A stretch of DNA of 64,000 nt from Buxus sempervirens (taxonomy: Eukaryota > Streptophyta > Magnoliopsida > Buxales > Buxaceae): contig OX387185.1 of NCBI GenBank assembly GCA_947561395.2, positions 17,200,366 through 17,264,365 of the forward strand, given 5' to 3'. The notes under the pieces are model-generated. The model worked only from the letters and a program-made list of their open reading frames with translations, was not told the origin of the DNA and searched no databases. Positions 10,762-23,226 of the stretch are shown here, one piece after another; the first letter of the stretch is position 1, and every line of letters starts with the position of its first letter. Both the position numbers and the translations under genes were made by a program.

Positions 10762-11972
10762 TGTCATTTCTGAACCAAACCAAACAAACCAACAGGGTTT
10801 CCGGGTCACCCGGAAACCCAACTTGGGACATGGGCCATCGGTCCAATTTTGTACATTATTGGGCCTTCCAACGGGGCCCACCAAGCCCAATAAACACAAT
10901 GAAATGTATGCATGTAACTTAATCAAAATAAGTAAAATTAACTGATTAAACCGGGCAGGCCAAACCTAATGCGGCCCACCCGAACCTATTAGTGAATTGA
11001 TGCATGAAATGCGTGGTTTGGCCGAGACCAAGGGCAAGGGCCTATCAGGCCCGCCAAAGCCCACTAATCAAACCAAGGAAGGGTGCAAACCCTAGACTTC
11101 AGAGAGTTGAGCTTTCAAGCCCAGATTTGGACTACGGGTCCCAAGCCCAGTGTCCAACTCATTTTGGCAACTTAAAAAGATAAATCCAATAAAATTACTT
11201 GGCCACCATGTGGGCCTACCTAAGGGGCCCACAAACCAATCCGGCCCACCTTTTCATGGAAAACACTTAATCTTCAAATCTGATCCTAAAGTAAAATCAA
11301 TGCACTTAACCAAAGCCTAAAGGGCCTCCTAGGGTAGACCGAGGCCCACAAGGGTACACGGGCTTGACTAAGCCCACCAAGGACACTGTGGGCCTTCCAA
11401 CGGGGCCCACCCAACCAGACCCAGATTACTTAATTAACCAAGATAAAAGCAATTAAGGGGACTCACACCACTCAGGTGGTCCCACCAGACTTAACCAAAG
11501 CGGCATATCGGATTAGGAATCGGGTGAGACCAAAGTAAGCTGACTCAAACCAGGATAAACCTAAGGGACCCGTCACCCGACGGGGTGGACCGGGGTGTCT
11601 ACGGACTTCCCCGGACCACAACCGAGACCCTACTTAGAATCTCAAAAGCCGCAGACCCAAAAGCCCTAATAGACAAGGTTAGGCACCCAGGTGTCCGCCT
11701 GCACCCCATTAGGCGGTGGCGACTCCGAATTTTCCCGTGCCGCGTTTCCGACGCGCGCACACACGCGTATTAAGAGCAAAACCCAAAACCTAATTTTCGT
11801 AAAGTATATATACCTTCCATAAATAAATTTGCCGCTCGACGAACTTTGAAATCTCTGATCTGGTGTGTGCTCGTCCATCGAAATTCCTACATCCACACAC
11901 CTTATTAGTTTTATTTATTATTATTATTATTTGTTTTTCCCATAAAATCATGCGAAATTATCGGGGTTTTAC
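10762..11972 (+). mobile_element. LTR or LTR remnant, family 3 (TGTCATTTCTG type)
   Basis: Begins TGTCATTTCTGAACC directly after the family 2 end. It contains GGGCCTTCCAACGGGGCCCA twice (10860, 11390) and the block GGACTTCCCCGGACC...GGTGGCGACTCC (11605-11727) that is also present in antisense at 1670-1860. TGGCGACTC also sits near the 3' end of every family 1 LTR. The right end is placed at GGGGTTTTACA (about 11972) with low certainty, and no target-site duplication was found. Confidence 0.5.
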
Positions 11973-13759
11973 ACGCTAAGCTACCGCCGACTGAATTTAC
12001 TCAGCGGAACCTTTTATTTTGGTGCGCCGACCTGGCGCCAACTTGCCGCCAACTGATTTGAAGTCAGCGCACCCACCCAAATTCCGAGCGATGTGCGGTT
12101 GATCCTTCTGGGTTATTTTCTCCACTCTAATTCTTCAAGCACTTTTCTAGAAGTTGGATTAATGTGTTAGAAGTAGTATAAGATGTCCAAAATGCATAGA
12201 GATTATCTCATCAATGAGTGGAAGGGAGTTGAGGTCTAAAAGTTGGCGCCAGCTCTCTTAGTTCTGGATCATGTGGTTGTCGTTAGTTTTAAACAAGGAA
12301 TTTACTCTTAGGTAACATAAATGCATATGATCCAAGGGTTTTGCAGGAAATATAGGTGCTGGAAATTTGGGGAACACTAGAGTATTAAGGAGTGAAACCT
12401 GAAACCTATTTAGAGGGATATGAGTATAAATTCTACCTGTAATTTACTATTTAGGATTTAAGCAAGCAATATAAAGTGGACTTAAGTAGCATAGTTAAAT
12501 CTTGGTTTCAATACTCGGATTTGCCGGTTTAACCGAAATTGAGCAATTTCACCAAACTTTGACTACAAAAAGAAATTCTATGCAATACTTCGAAAAAGGA
12601 CTTGAAATCAAATTATTTTGGATAAACGCGATTATTGGGTTTTCTCCATACACTTGAATGATGTTTTGGGATTTGTTGATGGATTGATGGTCATCTTACC
12701 TCCGTGTACTCGGGGATGCCCATGTACTTGGGGTTGGTTCATCTGTGTACTCAGAGATGCCCGTGTACTCGGGATGATGTGATTGAGTTTGGAACAAGTT
12801 GATATTGTCGAGATTTCTGTTTTGGGCTTTAGCTCGAGTCTAGATGGCATAGCTCAGTGTGGATCCACATTTGTCAAGTTAAAGATCTTGGTAGTGGAAT
12901 AGATTGTTTCTTTGCTAGTTGTAATGCATCGTTCACGCACGCGTTTCCACCGTGTACTCGGCGAGGCCTGATCGTGTACTTGGCTGGCTGCGGCTATCTC
13001 TCATTTTATTGTGTATTCGGACTGTGACTGGATTAGTACATACCAACTCATCACTGTACTGGATGGGTTCTCCCACAATAAGACAATGATCGTGTACTCG
13101 GCTTCGCACCTAAGCCGGGAGGTGGCATAGTGGACTTCGGTATTACCTAGTTAAGGGCAATCTTATTTCATGAGTCCACTGTGGACTTATTTCGGATTAT
13201 TGCATGATTGAATCTCTGTTACATGGTGTTGATTTACATTTCCTTTATCAATTTATATAGATATATATGATGGATTTGGATGATTCATTTTATCCGGTAA
13301 AGTTGGTTATCGTTATTAATGCATGTTTATTTCGGAAGCATGATTTAGAACTGTTATTAAATGTTTTTATGCATGCATGTGCTACTTGCTGGGATATTCA
13401 TATCTCATTCCGTTTCGTTTTGTTTTGTTTTCAGATCCTGGTGAGGATGATATTGGCAGCGTTGAGCCAGTTGCGGATTACCCCGAGTATAAGGGAGAGG
13501 ATTATTTTTTTAGAGTGACTTTTGAGAGATACCCTAATTGTTGATTTCATTTGGATATTGTGAGTAAGTTTTGAATAGTATTTGTTCTTTTCATGATGTA
13601 TAGGTGTTTGGGATTATTATTGAACTCTGATATTGTTGGTGATGTAAAAAAATGCTTTTTCATGTCGTCTTACACACTGATATAGATCCTGCGGTTTAAT
13701 TATCTAACACTTCGGATACGAGTTACGTTTCCGCTACGTAACCCGGATCCGGGGTGTTA
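11973..13759 (+). mobile_element. Del/Tekay-like LTR remnant ending GGGGTGTTATA
   Basis: No coding sequence. A CGCCGA/TCAGCGG palindrome block (11976-12075) is followed by repeated CGTGTACTCGG motifs (12690-13110). The right end has the block TACGTAACCCGGATCCGGGG then TGTTATA, typical of Del/Tekay LTR ends. It abuts an Ogre-type integrase fragment at 13760. The left end is uncertain. Confidence 0.5.
12690..13110. repeat. Dispersed CGTGTACTCGG motif cluster
   Basis: GTGTACTCGG, GTGTACTTGG or close variants occur about eight times: around 12702, 12722, 12745, 12762, 12952, 12973, 13013 and 13090. Spacing is irregular. It lies inside an LTR remnant and could be an array of protein-binding sites or worn tandem repeats. 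Confidence 0.7.
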
Positions 13760-13760
13760 T

Positions 13761-14799
13761 AGGCCCCCATATGAATGGACACATGCTTGCAAAGAAGATT
13801 ATACTATTGGGATACTATTGGTCAACGATGGAGCTTGATTGCTGTATACATGTCAAAAGGTGTCATCTGTGCCAAATATATGCGGATAATAAGCATGCAC
13901 TACCAAGTGAGCTGCACAACATGACCTCACCATGTCCTTTCTCCATGTGGGGCATAAATGTCATTGGCATGATCTCCCCAAAGGCATCAAATGGGCACAG
14001 ATTCATTCTAGTAGCAATTGATTATTTCACCAAGTGGGTTGAAGCAGTTTCGTATGCAAACATCACAAGGAACCATGTTATTAAATTTTTGAAGCACAAC
14101 ATCATTTGTCGCTATGGTTTGCCAAATGCCATAGTATCAGACAACGCTTCAAATATTAAGAACAAGGACATGAAGTAGATGTGTGAACAGTTTCAGATCA
14201 TCCACCACAAGTCAACTCCATACAGACCAAAGATGAATGGGGCAATAGAAGCAGCAAATAAGAATATAAAGAAAATAATTCAGAAAATGGTAGTAAGTTA
14301 CAAAGATTGGCACGAGATACTACCGTTTGCTTTACATGCCTACAGAACCTCAATCCGGACTTCTACTGGGGCAACCCCGTATTCCCTAGTTTATGGAATG
14401 GAAGCAGTTTTACCAGTCGAGGTTGAAATCCCATCACTAAGAGTGCTAATGGAAGCAGAATTGGAAGAAGCTGAATGAATACAGTCACGACATGATCAAC
14501 TCAATCTGATAGAGGAAAAGCATTTGAAGGCACTTTGTCATGGCCAGTTGTATCAGAAGAGAATGTCCAGGGCTTACAATAAGAAGGTGAAGCCCAAAAC
14601 TTTCCAAGAAGGAAATTTGGTTTTGAAGAAAATTTTACCATTTTTGGAAGACCCTCGTGGGAAGTTCAAGCCAAATTGGGAAGGGCCTTATGTTGTCAAG
14701 AAAGTCCTATCAGGGGGTGCACTCATCTTAACAGAAATGAATGGAAAAGATTTTCCTGAGCCAATTAACTCTGATGTAGTAAAAATGTATTTTCCTTGA
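13761..14799 (+). pseudogene. Ty3-gypsy integrase 3' end, Ogre/Tat-like (broken)
   Basis: One frame reads through three segments (13771-14178, 14179-14475, 14524-14799) split by in-frame stops at 14176 (TAG) and 14476 (TGA). It starts at the HMNGHMLAKKI stretch before the zinc-binding domain and shows RCHLCQI. The integrase core follows (WGINVIGMISP, FILVAIDYFTKWVEA, then YGLPNAIVSDN) and then HKSTPYRPKMNGAIEAANK, where the catalytic Glu is expected. The C-terminal part reads GPYVVKKVLSGGALIL. These motifs fit the Ogre/Tat branch of Ty3-gypsy. Protease, reverse transcriptase and RNase H are missing on the left, replaced by an LTR end. The protein would have joined element cDNA to chromosomal DNA; it is not functional here. 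Confidence 0.9.
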
Positions 14800-16345
14800 T
14801 TGAATATTACTAAGAAATGATTCGAGACCATCTTTCTTTATTTCCCAAAATTTTAATCCCTAGACTAGCCAAGTCAAGCCTGTTCGTTTCTTTGATAAAC
14901 CTAAACTGGGACTTACAATTTCATACTGAGGCAAAGCTAATTAGGGCAAAAACAAAAGAAAAAAGGGAAAAAACTGAAAAAAAAAGAAATGAAAAAAAAG
15001 CAAGGAATAGTGGCAAATGAAAGCCAAGTGCAAAAAGAAAAGAAATGAACAAAGTTTAGGGAATGGGGATTATATTCATCATAACTGTAAGTCCAGTTGA
15101 CCTATATTCATGTTTGGAAAAATTTTGAGCCTTTAATACCCTTTCTTTGATAAACCAAGCCTAGCCTTCATTTCGTCCTATTTTTAAGTCTTCGGTGATT
15201 CTGGTATATTCTTTCAATTTTCAGAGTAAAGATTGATGATGATGGAATGTAAAAGCCAGCCCTAGTGAAAACCGTGACTGGCGCTAGGGGCAAAATTGGC
15301 TACAAAAAAAAATTTCAGAGGTTGAGTTGATCATGTTGTCCAAGCTTAAAGTGAAATCAGTATGAGCACTGGAGATGGAACAGATTGGGAATAACTGGGT
15401 CAATTCTAGAAGAAAAGACATTTAGGGATGACTCTAAGGGTCCTAAGATAGACAAATCTGATCTCTACCTATTACTTGAATCATCCTTTTCATTATTCAG
15501 CTTGATTTTAATTCCTTTAATTGTGTGTGATTAAGTGTTTTGGACCAAACTTAAAAAAAAATTTTATATTTTGGCCAGTGATGAGAAATCAAATCCTTTT
15601 CATAAAACCTTTGTTTTTACAAGCATCTGAGAATTCTGAGGCCAATAGTATAAAACTTATTTTTGAATTAAATCATTTGTCTTTCCACTAGTGGAGTTTG
15701 CTTTTGTACAAAGGTATGAAAACAGAAGAAAAAATAAAGAAGAAAAAGAGAAAAGGAAAAAAGAGGATCATTTCTGCTAAGGGGCAAATACTTCTTCAAA
15801 CAATCAAAATCAGAGCATGCTCAGCGTCTTTCCCTCTGGGTTTTCATTGAAATGAATTACAACATCTGGAAGAAGCAGTTAAGCCTTAGTCTTTGGATTT
15901 GAAAAAAAAAAAAAGAAGAAGCTTCGAAGCAGTTCCATGTTTTCTCCTTTAAACAAGGCTTTCCAATTATTCAATCATAAAGAAGGATTTTACTGGGGTA
16001 GTAAGAAGGCATGAAGGAGACATCATGGGTAGTGAGGGCATGAGGTTATATCAACAGATCATGATTCTCAAATCTATCAATCAAGAAGAGGGCATTCACT
16101 TGGACAGTTAAAAAGCATGAAGGCAGGTTATGGGCAGCAAGGGCACATAAATCATTATTGAGAGAGCAAGAAGATGAAGAAGCAAAAGCAAGTTGCAGAG
16201 TATTCAAGCATAGGTTTAGGCATCACATGGCACCCAGGTATGTCAAATATAAAAATCAATCAAGAAAATACAATAAAATATTTATTTCCTTATTGTTGAA
16301 CAGTAAAGTGAAAAACATCAAAAACAATTGAGTTTGCAGAGGTCA
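14800..16345 (+). mobile_element. Ogre-like 3' untranslated region, left part
   Basis: Non-coding sequence following the integrase stop. It carries AAAACCGTGACTGGCGCTAG near 15270, several purine-rich runs and a poly-A block at 15902. A second copy of its right half lies at 21900-22645 (shared CAGCGTCTTTCCCTCTGGG and GCAATTGAGTTTGCAGAGGTCA-type blocks). At 16346 it is interrupted by a solo LTR and resumes at 19233. Confidence 0.7.
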
Positions 16346-16800
16346 TGTAGACACCCTAAAATTGCACGATTTTTGATAAGTCTTGAAGGAGAGAAATATT
16401 TTATTGGAATTTTCAATTCTTAGCATTGGGTTTGAGATCCTTAACCCATTTGAATCCAAAGCCGCGAAGGAAAAGGCCCGAATTCAATCTTCTATGCAAA
16501 GTCAAACTTTTTCGGGTTGAATTTTGTTGATTTTTGACCCCAGAAAATGAAATATTTTTTAAAGCAAGATTTCAAGATAATTTTTCCCGGTAATCAGGTT
16601 TTTAGCAATGTTATTGCATAAATGAATTTTTTGAGATTTTAAATCTTGATAAATACCTTGGTATTAACATGTTGAATCTTTTTACCGGACCTGAAAAACC
16701 GGAATTTAGCCTGAAACAAGAAAGTTGACTTTTTATTCACTTGGAATTTGGGTTTGGAACTATTTTTAATGGATTCAAATGGGGGGGGGGGGGGTGTTTG

Positions 16801-16882
16801 CTTATTTACATGTAATATCTTAAGTAAATGGAGATTAAAAAATACTAGGTCATTTATTTAAACGATATTACATGTAAATAAG
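16801..16882. repeat. Conserved U3 hairpin (82 bp)
   Basis: Outer arms CTTATTTACATGTAATATC (16801-16819) and GATATTACATGTAAATAAG (16864-16882) are perfect complements. Imperfect inner arms continue toward a short A-rich loop. Equivalent hairpins lie at 19946-20027 and 25388-25469. A G14 homopolymer precedes it by 6 bp. Confidence 0.9.
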
Positions 16883-16921
16883 CCTGGCCTGTACAGTTAA
16901 GGCTCAAAACCAACCAAAAAT

Positions 16922-17205
16922 GTGCTAACCGCGGTATATGTGTGGTTTTGGTTAATTTGGTCTGAATCGCCCTGTGTGTGCGGTTTCGACCACGCACACA
17001 GTGCGGTTTGTGTTCATGCTTCTTGCGTGAGCTGCCACGTGGCCTCTAGAAGCTTTAGCCGTTCGGCTATATCAGTAGCAATCATGACGAGCATAATTGA
17101 ATTGGAACCGCCTTGTATGTGCGGTTGAAGTGAATTTGCATGGAAACCGCATATAGAGTGACGGTTTTGTGGAAACCGCACTGTGTATGCGGTTTTGCTT
17201 GTTTC
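16922..17205. repeat. Palindrome cluster (AACCGCA/TGCGGTT)
   Basis: TGCGGTTT and AAACCGCA variants alternate about nine times, including GTGTGTGCGGTTTCGACC facing CACGCACACAGTGCGG. The cluster ends about 190 bp before the TATA box at 17395-17402, the spacing kept in the other family 1 LTRs. Confidence 0.85.
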
Positions 17206-17394
17206 GGGGATTTAAGAAAAGGCTCGATCTCTGAGCCTTATTTACGCATATTACCTCTCTCTCAGGGACTTGAACTCCCTATTTCACCCTCCGAAACTTC
17301 TAGATTTACATCAATTCAATGCTTTAACTTGAATTGGAACAATCTAAAGAGATTTTTGGGCATACCCTTGGGACTTTATTGCCCTTGGCTGTGC

Positions 17395-17402
17395 CTATAA
17401 AT
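17395..17402 (+). promoter_or_regulatory. TATA box of solo LTR
   Basis: TATAAATA in the context TGCCTATAAATAGAGG, followed about 30-60 bp later by GCAAATGGCTGA, a block shared by family 1 LTRs. Inferred U3 promoter. Confidence 0.65.
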
Positions 17403-19232
17403 AGAGGGGTCCTCCTCTTGCAAATGGCTGACAATTTGAAGCTTATAAGCTCTACAAGAAGGGGAGAAACTCTGCTGGATTGCTGCCTCAAGTGTTCAAG
17501 CTACCAAAGATAAAGCTCTAGTTCAGTTTTCAGCTTCTTCTTTACATTTCAACTCCCAACTTCTACCTTTTTGTAGTGTAAAGCCAGTTTGTGATTGTTT
17601 GCAAGCCCCAAACCCCTTCCAAAGTACCTGGGAATTCTCTCTAGCCGTAAAAAATGAAGAGAGAGCCTTGGGAAAAAGAAGGTGGAATGGATCCTCTAGG
17701 CTTAGAACCCTTATATGATGAAGAGCATGCTATTTGGTTATTTTGAGCCTATGGTTGCTTTCTCTGATATATTTTGTATCTGTCTTTGGAGAAGATGTAC
17801 GAATCCATGCTCTCAATAGTAATGGATTCCAACCTTCTCCTAGAAATATGATTTTCATCACCACTAAACACACTTTTCACTGTTTTTTACAAGGATAAGC
17901 TAGGTTTTGGATTTTCCATGTTTAATATGGGAAATCTGAGATCCCTGGCTTCAGAATGAATTTTAGAACTTCATGAGGCTGTTTTTATGATTTCCAGTTG
18001 TTTTGGTCGAATCCACTTGCACACATGCACTGGCCCTTTATTCAAAAATCTTCAAAACATGGCAGCATCTGTGGCCTTTCTTGGAATGCTTATAACTTCA
18101 TCCTCCGGATGAATTTTTGAGTGATTCCAAAGACATGTGATAGATGGGAAGGCCTACTTGGTATCTGGAAATTTTCATTCATTTTTATGGAGCCAATTTT
18201 TGACACCATCTGTTCAAAGTCTGCAAGTCAGTTCAGTCTAGATTGCTGAACTTGCCGCTTTGATTGTGCACCATTTGCTCAATTTTAATCCGTTTTGAGT
18301 GATTTCAGTTTCTGTGTTTTCCTTGAGGAATCTATTTTCATCTCCAACTAGTTTCAACAGATTTTAATTTGATTTGTGGCCTGTGTGCTTGATTAACTCA
18401 GAGTGGCTTTGTGACAGAGTTCTAGGTTAATCTGTGATCCTCTAGGCATGTTCAAGAGGACACACAAGTCACGAATGGATTGAGTTTGGTGCAAGGCTTA
18501 TTTCATTTGAAAGATGACACCATATACTTCATCAATGCAAGTTTTTACAAATTTATATAGAGCCAAACTGCACAAATAGAGTTTTGAAAATGCTTACTCA
18601 CCGCTTTTTCCGAGTTATAACAGCAGATTTCCATAGAGAATTTCTCTCTTATTTTAAATCAGATTGAGCTGATTTTTTATTGTATACTCTACATCATACC
18701 AGCTTTCAAATGGCTTTGGTTTCATGTGATTTGAACTTAAATTGAGTGATTTGTGGTTAATTGAAGCTTTCAAGTTCTTATAATCTGATTTTTCCAGATT
18801 TGCCTTGAATTGGTTTTTTCTTCAAATTTACTTGGATTTTCCTTCACTTATGAAGTTCTAAAGTGATATATCCTTGAGGAGAGTCCAAATTCATTGGATT
18901 ACTCATATGGAATAATCACATACATTTTGCTTATTTTAAGCATCCTTTGTTTATTTTTTATTCGCAAACAATCCTTAGCATGAGCAAGTATGTGGCAACC
19001 GTCTTAGACGGATGAGTGGGGGTGCCTAACACCTTCCCCTGCTAATAAATAATTCCCCTTACCTAATCTCTGGATTTTTCCTTGTATTAGAGCTACTTTG
19101 GCTCTATTTGGCATAGATGATCCCTTTGGTGTCCATTCACACCTTAACTTGGATGGTGGCGACTCTTTACTTTTATCGATCCCCGCGTGACGATATCGGA
19201 AGACATCTTAGGTGACATTTCCATGTCTCACA

Positions 19233-19510
19233 TGTCAATTTTAAATCCACCTTCTTTTCAAAATTTGATTGTCTCAGATTTCTTTTCATAGCCATGAGAG
19301 CTCCAAGAAATCATAGATAAGGAAGAGATGCCACCCCGTCAGACTTCAAGCAGAGGTTTCATTAGCTATCTTCAAATCCATGTTTTTAATATCATTCATT
19401 TGTTTGACTAAAGCAGGTTCAATTAATGAGATGTCTTTCAAACGTGCAATTTTGAGTTTTGTCTATTCTTTGCTGTTCATTGTGTTGCAACTCCAGCAAG
19501 GAGGGGCAGT
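19233..19510 (+). mobile_element. Ogre-like 3' region, right part, with polypurine tract
   Basis: Continuation of the untranslated region broken by the solo LTR. It ends AAGGAGGGGCAGT directly before an LTR start at 19511; that purine tract is the expected primer site for plus-strand DNA synthesis. The copy at 22650-22918 ends AAAAAGGGGCAAT in the same position. Confidence 0.75.
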
Positions 19511-20100
19511 TGTAGACACCCCAAAATTGCACGATTTTTGATAAATCTTGAAGGAGAGAAATATATTATTGAAATTTTCAATTCTTAACATTGGGTTTGA
19601 GATCGTTAACCCATTTGAATCCAAAACCACAAAAGAAAAGGCCCAAATTCAAAGTCAAACTTTTCCGGTTGAATTTTGTTGAATTTTTACCCAAAAAAAA
19701 GGAAATATTTTTTAAGGCAAGATTTCAAGATAATTTTTCCCAGTAATCAGGTTTTTAGCAATGTTATTGCATAAATGAATTTTTTGAGCCTTTAAATCTT
19801 GACAAATACCTTGGTATTAACATGTTGAATCTTTTTACCAGAACTGAAAAACCGGAATTTAGCCTTGAACTGGAAAGCTGATTTTTTATTCACTTGGAAT
19901 TTGAGTCTAGAACTATTTTTAATGGATTCAAATGGAAGGTGTTTGCTTATTTACATATAATATCTTAAGTAAATGGAGATTAAAAAATACGAGGACACTT
20001 ACTTAAATAATATTACCTGTAAATAAGTATTGCACTACAAGAGAAGAAAATATTTAATTGGGATTTGAAACAGATCAAAAAAGGTGAAAAATTAGTCAAA

Positions 20101-20222
20101 CCTGTGCTGTCTGCATTTGGTATGCGGACGAGCCTTGACCGCATTTGATCTGCAAACATTACGTGACCGCATTGAAAATGTGGACAAAGCGTGTCCGCAA
20201 TTCAAATGCGATCACGCATATT
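20101..20222. repeat. Palindrome cluster (TGACCGCA/TGCGGAC)
   Basis: GCATTTGGTATGCGGAC, TTGACCGCATTTG, GTGACCGCATT, GTCCGCAATTC and ATGCGATCACG follow each other within 120 bp. The cluster ends 193 bp upstream of TATAAATA at 20415. Confidence 0.8.
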
Positions 20223-20414
20223 TTTGGGCGTTTTCGTAAAAATTCATTTTTAAGGCTTATTTACACTCTTACCTCTATCTAGGGTTTCGTCCTCCCCGTT
20301 TTACCCTTCATTGGTTCTCAAATTTACCCCAACTCAAATTTTAAAACTAAGTTGGAACATTCTAGAACCTTATTTTGGTCTACCCTTGGAACCCCCTTTG
20401 CCCTAGCTCTTGCC

Positions 20415-20422
20415 TATAAATA
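20415..20422 (+). promoter_or_regulatory. TATA box of LTR
   Basis: TATAAATA in the context TTGCCTATAAATAAGG, aligned with the sister LTRs. The inverted copy carries the same box pointing left at about 47735-47742. Confidence 0.65.
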
Positions 20423-21848
20423 AGGGGCCTCTCCTCAAGCAAATGGATGAGAATTGAATACTAGAAGAGCTGCAAGTGAAGAAGAGAACCCCTGCCTCTC
20501 TACTTTTTCAAGTCCAGGCAAGCCTCTCTCCCCTTTTATTTTCTAGTTTTAATTTCTAGGATTATTCTGATCTCCTCCTTTCTGTAGAATAAGGCCTTTT
20601 TGTGATTGTAACTCCAAACCTAGATCCAAGTACCTCAAGTATCTTCTCTAGCCGTAAAACGTGAAGAGAGTTCTAGGGGAAAGGAGGACAGGAATGGATC
20701 TGTAGGGCAGACCCCCATATGATGTAATCTTAGAAATGTGTAGTTTTAATATTTTGTTTAGATTGTAGGATTGCTTATTGATGAAATATGGAGGAATACC
20801 ATGGATCTATGCTATTCATAGCATTAGATCTCATTTTCCTCCTAGATTTTTGTTTTTTCATTGTTTTCTCTCTGTTTTTATGTTTTTTTTATTATTTTTA
20901 TCATTATGCTAGGATTTTGGATCTGCCATGATCTATATGGTAGATCTGAAATCAAAAACCTTAAAGTAACCTCTGGGTTTCATGAGATGCTTTTTGGTTT
21001 ATTTTCAATTTTTTAGAGAAGACCCTATGGTCTAAACTCTCCCATTTTAATGTTTTTCATCAATGTGGGTGAATCTGGTTCAGATCTCTTAATTAATGAG
21101 AAACCTGGATCAGATCTATACCCTATATGGTTTTGATTTATTCTTCAATATTATGAAATTATTTTGGAATTGTTTTGATTTTTTGAGAGAATACCCTATG
21201 GTCTAAACTCTCCCCTTTTGATGTTTTTTCATCAACATGGGTGTATTTGGTATTAGATTTCTTAATTAATGAGAAATCTTGGCCAGATCTTTACCCTAGA
21301 TTGTTTAGATTCAATTCTTCAATATTTTGTAAAAATAATAATAATTATTATTATTATGTAATTCCTAGATTTTAAGGAATTGACTTAGAGCTAGATTTTT
21401 GAAGTTTTTACTTTAGGTTTGTTTTCTTTATCTTGATTTTAGTCAATCATGAAGCCCAAAAAATGGTGTATTCATAGGAAGGATCCATAATTAATTGGAT
21501 CATTCATATGGAAAAAACCATACATCCTGTATTTTTTGATCTTTTATTTTTTGATCTGATTAGCAAGCCTTTCTTTTAAAAATATCAACAATACTTGGCA
21601 ACCACCTTGTGTGGATGAATAGGGGTGCCTAACACCTTCCCCTATTCATAACCTAATCTCCTTACCCATCTCTGATTTATTTTTTAATTAGAGTTATTTT
21701 TACTCTAATTTTGTTTTTTTATTATTTATTTTATTTGATTATTTTGGTGTCCATTCACACCTAAAATTAATGGTGGCGACTCCTTCATTTTATTGAGCCC
21801 GTGTGATGATTAGGAAAGTCATCGAATTGATTTTTCCTATGACTCACA

Positions 21849-22918
21849 AAAGCAAAAACTATAATTTTTTTTCCTATAATAAGCATCTATGTCTTTTCAT
21901 AAAACATTGGTTTTGCAAGCATTAGAGAATTCTGAGGCCACTAGTATAAAACTTATTTTCTTATTTTTGTATTTGCATTCTTTTATTAAGGTTTCTTTTT
22001 GCAAAGGTTAAAAAAAAGAGAAGAGAGAGAGAGAAAGAGAAAAAGGAGGAAAAAAGAGAGGATCATCTCTGCTGAAAGGAAAATACTTCTTCAAGCAATC
22101 AAAACCAGGGCATGCTCAGCGTCTTTCCCTCTGGGTTTTCATTGAAATGAATTACAACATCTGGAAGAAGCAGTCAAGCCTTAGTATTCGGATTTGAAAA
22201 AAAAAAAAAAAGAAGAAGCTTCGAAGCAGTTGCATGTTTTTTCCTTTAAACAAGGGTTTCCAATTTTTCAATCATTAAGAAGGATTTTACTAGGGCAATA
22301 AGAAGGCATGAAGGAGAGATCATGGCTAATAAGGGCATGAGGTTAGATCAACAGATCATGATTCTCAAATCCATCAATCAAGAAGAGGGCATTCACTTAG
22401 ACAGTTAAAAAAGCATGAAGGCAGGTTATGGGCAGCAAGGGCACATACATCATTATTGAGAGAGAGCAAGAAGATGAAGAAGCAAAAGCAAGTTGCAGAA
22501 TATTCAAGCAGGTTTAGGCATCACATGGCACCTAGGTAAGTCAAATAAAAAAAATCAAATCATGGAAATTTTAATGAAATATTTCCTTCCTTATTGTTAA
22601 GCTGTAAAGTGAAAAACATCAAAAGCAATTGAGTTTGCAGAGGTCAATTTTAAATCCATTTTCTTTTTAAAATTTGCTTGTCTCAGATTTCTTTTCATAG
22701 CCACAAGAGCTCCAAGAAATCTGAGATAAGGAAGAGTTGCCACCTCGTCAGACTTCAAGCAGGGGTTTCATTGGCTATCTTCAAATCCAATGTTTTTTAT
22801 CACTCCTTTGTTTGACCAAAGCAAGTTCAATTAATGAGATGTCTTTCAAACGTACAATTTTGAGTCGTGTCTGTTCTTTGCTGTTCATTGTGTTAGACCT
22901 CCAACAAAAAGGGGCAAT
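21849..22918 (+). mobile_element. Second copy of Ogre-like 3' untranslated region
   Basis: Similar in order and sequence to 15590-16345 plus 19238-19510, without the solo LTR. It ends AAAAAGGGGCAAT directly before the LTR start at 22919. Non-coding; the overlapping short frames on both strands at 22737-23038 are fortuitous. Confidence 0.75.
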
Positions 22919-23226
22919 TGTAGACACCCCAAAATTGCACGATTTTTGATAAATCTTGAAGGAGAGAAATGTTTTATTGGAATTTTCAATTCTTAACATT
23001 GGGTTTGAAATCCTTAATCCATTTGAATCCAAAACCACAAAGGAAAAGGCCCAAATTCAATCTTTTGAGCAAAGTCAAACTTTTCCGGTTGAATTTTGTT
23101 GACTTTTGACCCCAAAAAATGAAATATTTCTTAAGGCAAGATTTCAAGATAATTTTTCCTGGTAATCAGGTTTTTAGCAATGTTATTGCATAAATGAATT
23201 TTTTGAGCCTTTAAATCTTGACAAAT

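Larger units (their letters stand above)
16346..19232 (+). mobile_element. Solo LTR, family 1, inside the Ogre-like 3' region
   Basis: Runs from TGTAGACACCC to TGTCTCACA (2887 bp) with no internal region. The left flank GCAGAGGTCA and right flank TGTCAATTTTAAATCC join into the uninterrupted sequence seen at 22640-22655. The target-site duplication is GGTCA (16341-16345) against TGTCA (19233-19237), one mismatch. It includes a G14 run, an 82-bp hairpin, a palindrome cluster (16922-17205) and a TATA box at 17395. Confidence 0.85.
19511..21848 (+). mobile_element. LTR family 1 following the polypurine tract
   Basis: From TGTAGACACCCC to ATGACTCACA. It has the U3 hairpin (19946-20027), a palindrome cluster (20101-20222), a TATA box (20415-20422), CTAGCCGTAAAACGTGAAG (20648) and TGGCGACTC near the 3' end (21775). 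What follows at 21849 is a second copy of the 3' untranslated region, not a primer-binding site. The structure is therefore LTR, short 3' region, LTR, as left by a deletion or unequal exchange. Bases 20350-21848 are also present in inverted form at 46309-47807. Confidence 0.8.

Noticed and set aside
10096..10945. Open frames of 65-110 residues
   Set aside because: They cross the LTR boundary and low-complexity runs and have no recognisable motif.
19150..21780. TGGCGACTC as a tRNA primer-binding site directly after the LTR
   Set aside because: In the solo LTR 23227-25235, whose ends are fixed by a target duplication, the equivalent motif lies about 75 bp inside the LTR.
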